32,795 nucleotides of DNA from an uncultured Verrucomicrobia subdivision 3 bacterium (GTDB lineage: Bacteria; Verrucomicrobiota; Verrucomicrobiia; Limisphaerales; UBA11358). Every line of letters starts with the position of its first letter. Position 1 is the first letter of the stretch. A model generated the notes under the pieces. It was not told where the DNA came from. It saw only the letters and a list, made by a program, of their open reading frames with translations, and did not search any database. A program made the position numbers and the translations under genes. Positions 19,485-27,542 of this stretch are shown piece after piece. The DNA lies in assembly GCA_903895255.1 (NCBI GenBank), contig CAITTG010000108.1:1-32795 (forward strand), written 5' to 3'.

Positions 19485-20171
19485 GTGAAACACTCAGGCA
19501 AAGCTTCGCAGGCCGCACTTCGACTCATCACCTGGTCCGGGGTGGCTGTGGTGGGGTTGTTGTTGGTCGCCTTTCTGGCCAAGTACCTCAGCGCGTTTGT
19601 GCTGGGCTTGTCCGGCACGCTCATCGTCCTCTGGGCGCTCTTTGCCGTCTTCACCTTTTATTTCTTCCGGGATCCCGAGGCGAACACGCCCGACGGCAAA
19701 AACCTCGTCATCGCCCCTGGCCACGGCACGGTGGATGTCATCGACACCACCACGGAAGCCAGCTTTATGGGCGGCGAGTGCCAGCGCGTCTCCATTTTTC
19801 TCTCCGTTTTCGATGTCCACGTGCAGAACGCCCCGGTCACCGGTCGCGTGGCGTATTTCAAACACACCCCCGGCCAGTATTTAAACGCCATGCGGACCGA
19901 TTGCGCGGACTTTAACGAAAATGTCCTAATCGGCATCGAGGCCATTGAGCCACGCGGCGAAAAAATTGGTGTGCGCCTGATTGCCGGCCTGATCGCCCGG
20001 CGGATTATTCCGTGGGTGGCCGAAAACGACCCCATCCGGCGCGGCGAACGCATCAGTCTCATCCAGTTTGGGTCCCGGGCCCATGTCTATTTGCCGCGTC
20101 ACGCGAAGGTCAAGGTCAAGCTGGGCGACAAAGTCGTGGGCGGTGAAACTATTTTGGCGGCTTTTGACTGA
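19485..20171 (+). CDS. psd: Phosphatidylserine decarboxylase (short, membrane-anchored form)
   Basis: Converts phosphatidylserine to phosphatidylethanolamine with a pyruvoyl group formed by self-cleavage. The 228-residue protein has two N-terminal membrane helices (about 14-33 and 38-60), then FYFFRDPEA, APGHGTVDVI, the FDVHVQNAP motif with H112, and the processing site G196-S197 in LIQFGSRAHVYLP. The tail KVKLGDKVVGGETILA is typical of the small alpha-subunit end. The start is GTG at 19485; no stronger start is near. It is followed after 5 bp by pssA, whose product makes its substrate, so both steps of PE synthesis lie in one operon. Confidence 0.92.
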   Translation: MKHSGKASQAALRLITWSGVAVVGLLLVAFLAKYLSAFVLGLSGTLIVLWALFAVFTFYFFRDPEANTPDGKNLVIAPGHGTVDVIDTTTEASFMGGECQRVSIFLSVFDVHVQNAPVTGRVAYFKHTPGQYLNAMRTDCADFNENVLIGIEAIEPRGEKIGVRLIAGLIARRIIPWVAENDPIRRGERISLIQFGSRAHVYLPRHAKVKVKLGDKVVGGETILAAFD

Positions 20172-20176
20172 GGATT

Positions 20177-21031
20177 ATGGCCACGCTTCCGGAAAATCAT
20201 GGTGCTGGCGCTCCCGAAAGTGAGAAGCTCAAGATTTATTTTCTGCCGAACCTGATGACGGCGGGCAATTTGTTCTGTGGTTTCCTGGCCCTCACCAAGA
20301 TCGTGGAGGCGGACCCCGACGCGCCCAATTTCATTCCCGTCATTCACACCGCGCTCTTTTTGATTTTGCTGGCCTGCATCTTTGATTTGCTGGATGGCCG
20401 GGTGGCCCGCATGGGCGGCCATGAAAGTCCCTTCGGCCGGGAATTTGATTCCCTGGCGGACATCGTTTCCTTCGGCGCGGCCCCGGCCTTTTTGGTGCAC
20501 CGCATTGTGCTCAAGGGCGTGTTTGTAGGCTATCCGCAACTGGGCTGGTTCATCGCCTCGGTTTATTTGATTTGCGGGGCCTTCCGGCTGGCGCGCTTTA
20601 ACTGTCTCGCCGCCATGAACCCGGGTGGCGGCGGCAAGGAATTTCTGGGTTTTCCCATTCCCGCCGCGGCGGGCCTGGTGGCCTCCCTCACCCTGTTCCT
20701 GCTCTGGATTGAGGAAAAAGATTTTACCCTGAGCAAACTGCGGTTCGTGCTGCCCGTGCTGCTGGTGTTTTTGTCGCTCATGATGGTGAGCGAGGTGAAA
20801 TATCCCAGCTTCAAGAACCTGGATTTCCGGGCCAAGCGCAGTTTCGCCAAGATGATTATCATCGTGCTGAGCATCGGCTTCTTTTTCATTCTCTGGGAGA
20901 AAGTCCTGCCGGTGCTGGCCCCGCTGATTTTTAGCGGTTATTTGCTCTACGGTTTCGTGCGCCCCTTTATTTCCCGCGCGTGGCGCCATGAAATTGAGGA
21001 CGAGGAAGATGAAGAGGAGCCGGTGAAATAA
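20177..21031 (+). CDS. pssA: CDP-diacylglycerol-serine O-phosphatidyltransferase
   Basis: Makes phosphatidylserine from CDP-diacylglycerol and L-serine in the inner membrane. The CDP-alcohol phosphotransferase signature D-G-x2-A-R-x8-G-x3-D-x3-D is complete (D73, G74, R78, G87, D91, D95 in DLLDGRVARMGG and GREFDSLAD). Several further membrane helices follow, then an acidic tail (EDEEDEEEPVK). A good ribosome-binding site (TGAGGATT) precedes the ATG. The 5-bp gap from psd and 4-bp gap to the LysE-like gene indicate one transcript. The 284-residue length fits the Bacillus-type enzyme rather than the E. coli phospholipase-D-type one. Confidence 0.93.
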   Translation: MATLPENHGAGAPESEKLKIYFLPNLMTAGNLFCGFLALTKIVEADPDAPNFIPVIHTALFLILLACIFDLLDGRVARMGGHESPFGREFDSLADIVSFGAAPAFLVHRIVLKGVFVGYPQLGWFIASVYLICGAFRLARFNCLAAMNPGGGGKEFLGFPIPAAAGLVASLTLFLLWIEEKDFTLSKLRFVLPVLLVFLSLMMVSEVKYPSFKNLDFRAKRSFAKMIIIVLSIGFFFILWEKVLPVLAPLIFSGYLLYGFVRPFISRAWRHEIEDEEDEEEPVK

Positions 21032-21035
21032 GTCC

Positions 21036-21713
21036 ATGCTGGCGTTGCATCCCATTTTTGCCTCCGCGCTGGCGGGTTACACCTGTGGCTTGGTGCTGTC
21101 CTCCATTCCTTTCGGGCCGATCAACCTGACCATCCTGAATGAAGGGGCGCGGCGGGGCTTTCTCTGGGCCGTGCTGATTGGGCTGGGCGCCTCCACCATG
21201 GAATGCACTTACTGTGCCATTTCGTTCACGGGCTTTTCCTCCTTCTTTACCGGGGGCCGCATTAAAACCATCATGGAAGTGTTTAGCTGCGCTTTCATTG
21301 TGTTCATCGGCATCAAATTTCTCCTCACCAAATCAGTGCGGGTAAAGCTGGACGCCACCTCCGAACGCCTGGAAGCCCGGTTGGAGCAGCGCCTCCATCC
21401 CCACTCCGGTTACATGACCGGCCTCGTGCGCGTCATGGGCAATCTGGGCGTGCTGCTCTTCTGGATTTTTCTCGCCGCCTACCTGCTGTCCCATGATTGG
21501 GTGGATGACACGTTCGCGGCGAAGGCTGCCTGCGTGGGCGGCGTGGCGCTGGGCACGAACACCTGGTTCATCTCCCTGAGCTTTGCGGTTTCGCGGGGCT
21601 ACGGCCGCATGAACGAGGCCGCCCTCGTGCGCATGCAACACTTCTCCGGCATCGTCCTGATCGTGTTTGGCCTGGTGCAAATCGCCCTGAAAATGGCCGG
21701 ATTCAAATTGTAA
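21036..21713 (+). CDS. LysE/RhtB-type membrane transporter
   Basis: A 225-residue membrane protein with about six hydrophobic segments. The start SSIPFGPINLTILNEGARRGF matches the LysE/RhtB pattern of a PxGP motif followed by a small-residue helix and RRG. Members export amino acids or related small molecules, but the substrate cannot be inferred. A charged loop (KLDATSERLEARLEQRL) breaks the middle of the protein. It follows pssA by 4 bp, so it is likely co-transcribed with the phospholipid genes. A role in serine balance is possible but unproven. Confidence 0.78.
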   Translation: MLALHPIFASALAGYTCGLVLSSIPFGPINLTILNEGARRGFLWAVLIGLGASTMECTYCAISFTGFSSFFTGGRIKTIMEVFSCAFIVFIGIKFLLTKSVRVKLDATSERLEARLEQRLHPHSGYMTGLVRVMGNLGVLLFWIFLAAYLLSHDWVDDTFAAKAACVGGVALGTNTWFISLSFAVSRGYGRMNEAALVRMQHFSGIVLIVFGLVQIALKMAGFKL

Positions 21714-21733
21714 CCCCCCCCTTTTTATTTTAT

Positions 21734-22837
21734 ATGCTCAAAGCTGGAATCGTCGGACTGCCCAACGTCGGCAAATCAACCCTGTTCAACGCCGTCACCC
21801 GCACCCGCAAGGCCGAGGCCGCGAACTACCCGTTCTGCACCATTGACCCGAACGTGGGCATCGTCACCGTGCCGGACGCGCGCCTGGAAGTGCTGAAGGG
21901 CATCGCCAAAACCCAGGTGATCATTCCCGCCGCGATTGAATTTGTGGACATCGCCGGGCTCGTCAAAGGCGCCTCCCAGGGCGAGGGGCTGGGCAATAAA
22001 TTCCTCACCCACATTCGCGAAGTGGACGCCATCGTGCAGGTCGTCCGCTGTTTTGAAGACGCCGACATTCACCACGTGACCGGCAGCGTGGACCCTGTGC
22101 GCGACATCGAGACCATCACCACTGAACTGGTGTTGTCCGACCTCGAAGCTGTCCAGAAACGCCTCGCCAGCGTGGCCAAGGATGCCAAGCGCGGCGACAA
22201 GGAGGCGCTCGCCCAGGAGCACGTCCTCAAAAAAATCGAGCCCCATCTGAATGCCGGCAAGCCCGCCCTCACCCTCGAACTCGCGCCCGAGGAAAAGGCC
22301 ATTTCCCGCCTGTTCTGGCTCATGACCGACAAGCCCACCATCTTCGCCTGCAACGTCAAGGAAGGCGACCTCGCCACCGCCGACCAGAATCCCTACGTCC
22401 TGAAAGTGCGGGAATACACCAAGAACCATTTCGCCTGCGAAGCCGTGGTCATCAGCGCGCAGATCGAGAGCGACTTGATTGATTTGTCCGAGGCCGAGGC
22501 GAAGGAATTTTTACAAGCGCTCGGCGTCAATGAATCCGGCGTGGGCGTGCTCATCCGCGCCACCTACCACCTGCTGGGCTTGCGCACCTACTTCACCGCT
22601 GGCGAAAAAGAAGTGCGCGCCTGGACCATCCATGCCGGGGACACCGCGCCCAAGGCGGCCGGTGTCATCCATTCCGATTTCGAGCGTGGCTTCATCAAGG
22701 CGGAAACGGTGGCCTACGATGCCCTCGTGAAATGCGGCTCCGTGGCGGCTGCCCGGGAAAAGGGCCTGTACCGGATGGAAGGCAAGGAATACGTGGTGAA
22801 AGATGGGGACGTGCTGCTGTTCAAGTTTAACGTTTAG
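21734..22837 (+). CDS. ychF: Redox-regulated ATPase/GTPase YchF (Obg family)
   Basis: A 367-residue universally conserved P-loop protein that binds ATP as well as GTP and associates with ribosomes. The G1 motif is GLPNVGKST (8-16), with a conserved CTIDPNVG region and G3 [10 protein letters not shown]. The G4 position reads CNVKEGD instead of NKxD, as expected for YchF, which explains its relaxed nucleotide specificity. A helical insert and a C-terminal TGS domain ([19 protein letters not shown] ... [14 protein letters not shown]) complete it. It lies 20 bp after the LysE-like gene; a T-rich stretch before the ATG lacks a clear Shine-Dalgarno site. Confidence 0.95.
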   Translation: MLKAGIVGLPNVGKSTLFNAVTRTRKAEAANYPFCTIDPNVGIVTVPDARLEVLKGIAKTQVIIPAAIEFVDIAGLVKGASQGEGLGNKFLTHIREVDAIVQVVRCFEDADIHHVTGSVDPVRDIETITTELVLSDLEAVQKRLASVAKDAKRGDKEALAQEHVLKKIEPHLNAGKPALTLELAPEEKAISRLFWLMTDKPTIFACNVKEGDLATADQNPYVLKVREYTKNHFACEAVVISAQIESDLIDLSEAEAKEFLQALGVNESGVGVLIRATYHLLGLRTYFTAGEKEVRAWTIHAGDTAPKAAGVIHSDFERGFIKAETVAYDALVKCGSVAAAREKGLYRMEGKEYVVKDGDVLLFKFNV

Positions 22838-22858
22838 GCTTCCCGGCCAGGTTAAAGT

Positions 22859-22942
22859 TGGTGCGCACGAGAGGACTTGAACCTCCACGCCTTTCGGCAC
22901 CAGATCCTAAGTCTGGCGTGTCTGCCATTCCACCACGCGCGC
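22859..22942 (-). tRNA. tRNA-Leu (anticodon UAG)
   Basis: Read on the minus strand it folds as a class II tRNA: acceptor GCGCGCG / CGTGCGC (one G-U pair), anticodon stem CCAGA / TCTGG with loop CTTAGGA (anticodon UAG), a long variable arm (TGCCGAAAGGCG) and T-arm GGAGG-TTCAAGT-CCTCT. Discriminator A and an encoded CCA (22859-22861) are present. Its 5' half (22904-22942) is repeated at 27543-27581, so the gene borders the inserted island. The island is on its 5' side, so its promoter is now supplied by island DNA. Confidence 0.95.
22904..22942. repeat. Island-end direct repeat within tRNA-Leu (attachment-site-like)
   Basis: This 39-nt block, from the anticodon loop to the tRNA 5' end, recurs at 27543-27581 in the same orientation with two mismatches. 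It marks the left border of the island. Confidence 0.75.
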
Positions 22943-22986
22943 TTGATAATCAACGACTTACAGTTGGCTAGCACCAACTACTGCTC

Positions 22987-23009
22987 TTTGTATCCCAGTT
23001 TTGTATCCC
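22987..23009. repeat. Paired TTTGTATCCC repeats, left end
   Basis: Two copies of TTTGTATCCC at 22987-22996 and 23000-23009 (13-bp period), 45 bp from the tRNA. A matching pair stands at the right end of the island (27407-27428). Short direct repeats near att sites are typical arm-type binding sites of tyrosine recombinases; this role is inferred. Confidence 0.6.
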
Positions 23010-23121
23010 GCGCAAGAAAAACACGGGACAACCGTCAGAATAGTTAACGTTAAATACGAGTGAATTCAAAGGGCGATTTCGTGCATTAGACCAAAATTCT
23101 GGCGACGGCACCGACTTACTC

Positions 23122-23150
23122 TGGAGCGGGCGAAGGGAATCAAACCCCTT
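23122..23150 (-). pseudogene. 3'-end fragment resembling tRNA-Gly
   Basis: On the minus strand: a T-arm AGGGG-TTTGATT-CCCTT, then CGCCCGC, a T discriminator and CCA. This matches the 3' end of bacterial tRNA-Gly (acceptor GCGGGCG), with one T-loop change from the usual TTCGATT. No 5' part of a tRNA is present upstream. Such 3' ends are carried by integrative elements as attachment sites. Confidence 0.6.
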
Positions 23151-23293
23151 AACAATTCTAAAAAGAATCACTTGTCGTTTATAGCAGGAATCTTGTGTCG
23201 CCATTGTTCCCCTCGTTCAATGACCAGACTCTTTCGCTTGTCCTTAGCCTGCCTTTTGCAAATGGGAGATGGGGAAGCCTGCAAGTGGTGGTG

Positions 23294-25702
23294 TCAAGGT
23301 GGATTTTCTCCATCCTGAATTTGATACCCAACAGCTTCATAGCCACGCACCCGTTTGGCATACATCGCGGAAAAAACCGGCACGCAGCCATCCACATAAT
23401 CATAGACAATGACCTCACTTTTGCCATCGCAAAGACGATGCAGGCGGCCGACGTATTGTTGCAGCGTTCCACGCCACGAAATCGGCATGGCCAGAAAAAG
23501 CGTGTCGAGGCGCGCATCGTCGAAACCCTCGCCGATATAACGGCCAGTGGCTAACAAAACTCTAGCCTCGGCATTTGGAATTGCCGCCAGTTGTTCGGCG
23601 ACACCTCGCCGTTGCTTTACGCCCATGCCACCTTTCAGCACGACGATGTGTTTTACAAGACCATTCAATCTCCCGGTAAATTCATCCACCTGGCTGGTGC
23701 GTTCGGTCAGGAGGATCGGAGAACGTCCGGCATTGATGGCTCGAAGCAGGTCAATATAGATGAGATCGTTGCGCGCCTTGTTCACGGCCAATGCCGCATA
23801 CAATTCGTGCATTTCAGTTTTTTCAATCGTGGGCGGCAACCGGAAATTGGTCGGCCTTGGAATGACAATATGTTTGAATGGTCGTGCGAGTGCCTGGGCT
23901 TTGGCATCCACGCGATGACGGATCGGACCGCATTGCATTACGATGATGGGGTGATGCCCATCCTTGCGTTGCGGTGTGGCCGTCAAACCAGTGATGAAAC
24001 GCGCCTTCACCTGCCGCAGCACCTGCTCAAAACTCACCGCCGACAAGTGATGGCATTCATCCACGATAATATGTCCGTAGTTTGCGACGATGTCGTCCAC
24101 AACCTGTTTGCGGTTCAAACTTTGAATGACGGCGACGTCAATAACGCCGCTGACACGCCGCCGACCACCTCCGAACTGGCCGATGGATTTAATAGGCATA
24201 TTCAAAAATGCCGCAAGTCTCTCGCGCCATTGATCCAGCAGTTGCCGGCGATGGACGAGAATAAGCGTGTTTACTTTCCGGGCGGCGATGAGCCAAGCCG
24301 CGATGACGGTTTTCCCGAAGGCTGTCGTTGCGCACAGAATACCTTCATCGGACGCAAGGATGGTATTGGCGGCGGCTTGTTGTTCGGGGCGAAGTTGGCC
24401 GTGGAATTTGACCTCAATAGGGCTGCCAACAAATCGCTGATCGTCGAGTTGTACCACCACGTCGTGCGATTTAAAAAACGCCGTCACTTCATTCAGACAG
24501 CCGCGCGGCAAGGCGATATGGCGCGGAAATTCCTCTGCACATCGGATGACGCGCGGCTTGCCGAATGTGGAAAGCCGCATTGCCTGCGCCCGGTAAAATT
24601 CCGGATTTTGAAACGCCGCCAGCCGGTGCAGCCGGTTCAACATTGCGGACGGCAGACCGTCTTTTTCCACATAAACAAGGTTGCTCCGAATGATTTTAAC
24701 ACTCGGCGGAAGCGGCCCGGGAATTGGCTGATCCTTAGTTTTCCGCGACGGTGGCAATGTCCACGGGTCTTCGCTTGAATCATCATCGGTGACACTGCGC
24801 CGGACGCCGAGGATTTCACCGCTGAGCTCGGCATTCCGCACCCGTGTTTCAATTTCGGCAAAAGATATTCGCCGGATGCTAGACAGAAATGCCCACTGGT
24901 CAGAATGCGGATTGAAATCAGCGGCGAGGAAAACACTATTGCCTTGGCTGCGGGGCAGTTGTTGCAACGGCAGCGCAATGAGATTGCCAAAGCCACCTTT
25001 TGGCATCGTGTCCTGACTTGGAAAGAAACGGTCGTAAGAGTCGAGCCCAAGCTGATGGCGCCGCTCCATTGTCCGGGTAAGAATGGCCGCGCCGAGTTTT
25101 CGCGCCATGCCGGCGGGCAGCGGCGCATCAAAGAAAATCCAAACGTGACCGCCTCGTCCCGAGCGCGACCGTTCAAGGGCAGCTGGTATATGCCAGTCGG
25201 CACAGGTTTGAAGGAATGCCCGCACATCCTCCTGCCAGGTCGCTTTGTCAAAATCAGCGGCCAAAAACCAGCACGTTTCGTCAGTCAGCAACGGATATAC
25301 GCCCGCCGTCAGTCTGCCGGTGAGGTGGTCGTGAATCACCTGATCCGTCAAAGGAAAATAATCCTTTGGCGCATCAGGTTTCCTCTGGAGCGAATTGCTC
25401 CACGTCTTTTGATGAGCGGGCGAATAACCGGTCTTGCCATTCCGTCCTTCCCAGCGGGTTGCATAGACGTCGTCTCGCCCACGAAACAGGCTGCGGAACA
25501 ATTTAACTTTCTCTTCCGGGCTGGATTTGGAATTGATCGTTGCTTTGACAAGGTTTGTTTCGTCTGGCGCGGGCAGTGGAATCGCTATTCCCACAGCCGA
25601 AATCCCCAACTTCTGTCGCAGGTCGCGGTTTTCCTTGCGCAAGCGTTCGCACTCCGCCCAGACCTCGGCATAATTTTTGCCAGTGGAATCGAATGGATTC
25701 AT
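23294..25702 (-). CDS. TOTE-type primase-helicase (AEP primase fused to SF2 helicase)
   Basis: An 802-residue protein. A short N-terminal coiled coil (11-33, ECERLRKENRDLRQKLG) leads to an archaeo-eukaryotic primase domain (about 65-290): DFD at 150-152 as metal ligands and SGRGGHVWIFF (181-191) with the catalytic-type histidine H186. From about 430 it is an SF2 helicase: Walker A CATTAFGKT (457-465), DECHH (548-552), TGLTATPQRKDG and motif VI QQYVGRLHRL (about 748-757). This matches the TOTE conflict-system primase-helicases found in mobile and defence loci. It starts 18 bp after the abiEii stop, so it shares the AbiE operon. Whether it restricts DNA or serves element replication is not known; no nuclease domain is visible. 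Confidence 0.85.
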   Translation of the reverse strand: MNPFDSTGKNYAEVWAECERLRKENRDLRQKLGISAVGIAIPLPAPDETNLVKATINSKSSPEEKVKLFRSLFRGRDDVYATRWEGRNGKTGYSPAHQKTWSNSLQRKPDAPKDYFPLTDQVIHDHLTGRLTAGVYPLLTDETCWFLAADFDKATWQEDVRAFLQTCADWHIPAALERSRSGRGGHVWIFFDAPLPAGMARKLGAAILTRTMERRHQLGLDSYDRFFPSQDTMPKGGFGNLIALPLQQLPRSQGNSVFLAADFNPHSDQWAFLSSIRRISFAEIETRVRNAELSGEILGVRRSVTDDDSSEDPWTLPPSRKTKDQPIPGPLPPSVKIIRSNLVYVEKDGLPSAMLNRLHRLAAFQNPEFYRAQAMRLSTFGKPRVIRCAEEFPRHIALPRGCLNEVTAFFKSHDVVVQLDDQRFVGSPIEVKFHGQLRPEQQAAANTILASDEGILCATTAFGKTVIAAWLIAARKVNTLILVHRRQLLDQWRERLAAFLNMPIKSIGQFGGGRRRVSGVIDVAVIQSLNRKQVVDDIVANYGHIIVDECHHLSAVSFEQVLRQVKARFITGLTATPQRKDGHHPIIVMQCGPIRHRVDAKAQALARPFKHIVIPRPTNFRLPPTIEKTEMHELYAALAVNKARNDLIYIDLLRAINAGRSPILLTERTSQVDEFTGRLNGLVKHIVVLKGGMGVKQRRGVAEQLAAIPNAEARVLLATGRYIGEGFDDARLDTLFLAMPISWRGTLQQYVGRLHRLCDGKSEVIVYDYVDGCVPVFSAMYAKRVRGYEAVGYQIQDGENPP

Positions 25703-25720
25703 GCTTGGTTTTCGCCAGCG

Positions 25721-26578
25721 TTACCAATTCAGCCTTTGGTAGAATCGTTCCACCGCCGCAAAATGCTTATGAATGTCAGCGTCAAGGCCGCATCCCTCCG
25801 CCATTTCTGAAAAAGGCACCGACCACAAGGCGGGTGGTGGGGTCAGTGTGGTCGGAATGACGTGCGTTTTGCGCCGCTGGAAAGTTTCACGAATGGACTT
25901 TCCAAGTCGGCTCTCATCGAGTTTGACTTTTTCGATCAACAAAACCAAATCCACCAGATCCTTCACGCGGCTGTTTTCACGGCCGGCTCTGGGCAGTGTG
26001 TAGGCGTGCAATTTTTCGGCAAATTGCTCTTCCGGCGAAACCGCTGACACCCGGGCGCGGGGCAATCCGGCAAATACAAACCAATCCCGGCCTTCAAGGA
26101 TTTCGTAAGGCTCACGAAGGACATCGCCCGAACTGACATCCATGTGGAATTGGGCAAACCGGCGACCGGCCATCTGCGCCACAACGGTAAACCGTGCGCC
26201 GCCGTATGGCGCTGCATCAAGGTCAAGAGTTGCGGCGCCAATGGTAAACTCAAAACCATCAGCCAGATTGATTGCCGCAGCCTCACGCAGCATGGCGGTC
26301 ACGACCTCAATATTCCATCTCTGTGGAGTTGCCGCCGATTTCCTTAGCGCAAGGTCAATATCCCGTGTCGTGCGCGCAGCACGTATGCGCAGTTCCATAG
26401 CGTAACCGCCCTTCAGCAGCCAGGGTGCATTTTCATTCTGGAATAAACGGCACAACAACCGATCAAATGCCGCCTGCCTCCTCAAGCGCTGAATGTCGTC
26501 ACCTGCCTTGGCTGCCAATACCATGATTCGGTCTTCAAGGGCGCGCCGCAGAGCGACGGGAGTTTCGTAACGATTCAT
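25721..26578 (-). CDS. abiEii: AbiEii toxin, nucleotidyltransferase (DUF1814/MenT-like)
   Basis: A 285-residue toxin of a type IV system. The nucleotidyltransferase motif is LLKGGYAMELR (K56-G57-G58) followed by the metal-binding T71-R-D73-I-D75. The C-terminal signature SPEEQFAEKLHAY (K189) and RVKDLVDLVLL (K206, D207, D210) is also complete. Family members transfer nucleotides to target RNAs; MenT-type relatives modify tRNA 3' ends and block translation, and AbiE causes abortive phage infection. It overlaps the antitoxin gene by 4 bp (ATGA), the classic AbiE arrangement. All key residues are present, so an active toxin is expected. Confidence 0.92.
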   Translation of the reverse strand: MNRYETPVALRRALEDRIMVLAAKAGDDIQRLRRQAAFDRLLCRLFQNENAPWLLKGGYAMELRIRAARTTRDIDLALRKSAATPQRWNIEVVTAMLREAAAINLADGFEFTIGAATLDLDAAPYGGARFTVVAQMAGRRFAQFHMDVSSGDVLREPYEILEGRDWFVFAGLPRARVSAVSPEEQFAEKLHAYTLPRAGRENSRVKDLVDLVLLIEKVKLDESRLGKSIRETFQRRKTHVIPTTLTPPPALWSVPFSEMAEGCGLDADIHKHFAAVERFYQRLNW

Positions 26579-27141
26579 CTAAATAACTTTCCGGCGACGG
26601 CAGAAAACATCGGATTCGCCTTGGCAGCCTCCATCTCACCGTCAAGAATCAGTCCGCGCCGCCGGGATTCCTTGACCAGCCGCCGACATTCTTCCAGCGC
26701 CAAAATATTTTTCACCAGCACATCGCACAGTGCGCGGACCACCCGACAAATCGGCATCCCCCGCATGAGCGTGATTTCCGAAGGCGTCAAGGTAGCGTGA
26801 TGCAGGACAACTGCCTTTGGCGTCTGGCTATTCCGGCGAAAACCGATCGGTACCGTTACGTGGACTTTCGGTGGATTAAAATCACCCAGATCGAAATAGC
26901 TCAACGCCGTTTCATGCGAAAGCACCCCAACCGGCTGGTCATCGCGCCCGCGCGTCCATAGCAGATATGCCGGTGTCAATCCGTCTTCCGCTGGCGACAG
27001 ATGAGTCAGCCGATAAATCCCGCGTTGCACCCGCTCCCAATTTCCCGCCCGGACATGATAGGTATGCGTGTTGTCTGCGTAACCGGCAACAATGGCCTGT
27101 TTCGAGGTGAAGTAGCCCTGTTGAACTTGAGAAATTTGCAT
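26575..27141 (-). CDS. abiEi: AbiEi antitoxin / autorepressor
   Basis: From the ATG at 27141 this is a 188-residue protein: an N-terminal winged-helix domain (GYFTSKQAIVAGY, HVRAGNWERVQRGIYRL), then the AbiEi core (VGVLSHETALSYFDLGD, KVHVTVPIGFRR, LPICRVVRAL-type GMPICRVVRALCDVL). AbiEi proteins represses their own operon by binding inverted repeats and counter the toxin. The frame is open upstream to 27291, but the upstream part runs through a perfect inverted repeat at 27181-27215, which is better read as the operator. That puts the operator about 40 bp before the start. Translation is coupled to abiEii by ATGA. Confidence 0.9.
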   Translation of the reverse strand: MQISQVQQGYFTSKQAIVAGYADNTHTYHVRAGNWERVQRGIYRLTHLSPAEDGLTPAYLLWTRGRDDQPVGVLSHETALSYFDLGDFNPPKVHVTVPIGFRRNSQTPKAVVLHHATLTPSEITLMRGMPICRVVRALCDVLVKNILALEECRRLVKESRRRGLILDGEMEAAKANPMFSAVAGKLFR

Positions 27142-27180
27142 CAGCGTACTGAATGGATCGCTTTTTCGTTGATTTCTCAC

Positions 27181-27215
27181 TGCACACATCCTCAACATAT
27201 TTGAGGATGTGTGCA
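27181..27215. promoter_or_regulatory. Perfect 15-bp inverted repeat, putative AbiEi operator
   Basis: Arms TGCACACATCCTCAA (27181-27195) and its exact complement (27201-27215) flank a 5-bp spacer, CATAT. It lies just upstream of abiEi. AbiEi proteins from other systems bind inverted repeats in their own promoters, so autoregulation is likely. It is not followed by a T-tract in the direction of transcription, so a terminator is less likely. Confidence 0.75.
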
Positions 27216-27542
27216 AGTCGATTTTCCGCAGGCAAGAGTGGTTATCTCCGATTGGCCACCTCCCGAACGGTCGAAATATCATAAATTTCAATCGGCATGG
27301 TTTCGGCGATAAAAGGTGTTGAGGGGCAACCTTCGCTTGAATTGGTAGGGCGCGTTCAATTTTGCACTCGTACAGGATGAACGTCCCTTAAGTGCATTTA
27401 AGTTCCTTTGTATCCTTTTTTGTATCCCGCGTGCTTAAAAACAAGGCCAAATTGGTCCAAACCAGTCCCGAAATTGAAGATTTTAAATTTTGCAGTCTAT
27501 TGCTGTCCAAGTGATTACACACGAATTCAAGGGGTTGGTTTA
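27216..27542. other. Right end of the island, non-coding
   Basis: No convincing gene. The stretch is AT-richer than the chromosome and holds paired TTTGTATCC repeats at 27407-27428, plus GAATTCAAGGGG near 27519-27530, which resembles GAATTCAAAGGG at the left end (about 23061-23072). Confidence 0.55.
27407..27428. repeat. Paired TTTGTATCC repeats, right end
   Basis: TTTGTATCC (27407-27415) and TTTGTATCCC (27419-27428), 12-bp period. Both pairs are followed by GCG and an A-rich stretch, so they are homologous to 22987-23009 and lie in the same orientation. Confidence 0.6.

Larger units (their letters stand above)
22943..23293. other. Left end of the island, non-coding
   Basis: I see no convincing gene in these 350 bp. 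They hold the paired TTTGTATCCC repeats (22987-23009), a tRNA-Gly-like 3' fragment (23122-23150) and otherwise AT-richer sequence. The first 50-70 bp must also contain the promoter of tRNA-Leu, though no certain -35/-10 pair is evident. Confidence 0.6.

Noticed and set aside
22968..23204. A 78-codon frame at the left island end, considered as an integrase remnant
   Set aside because: It contains none of the tyrosine recombinase active-site motifs and overlaps the repeats and the tRNA-Gly-like fragment.
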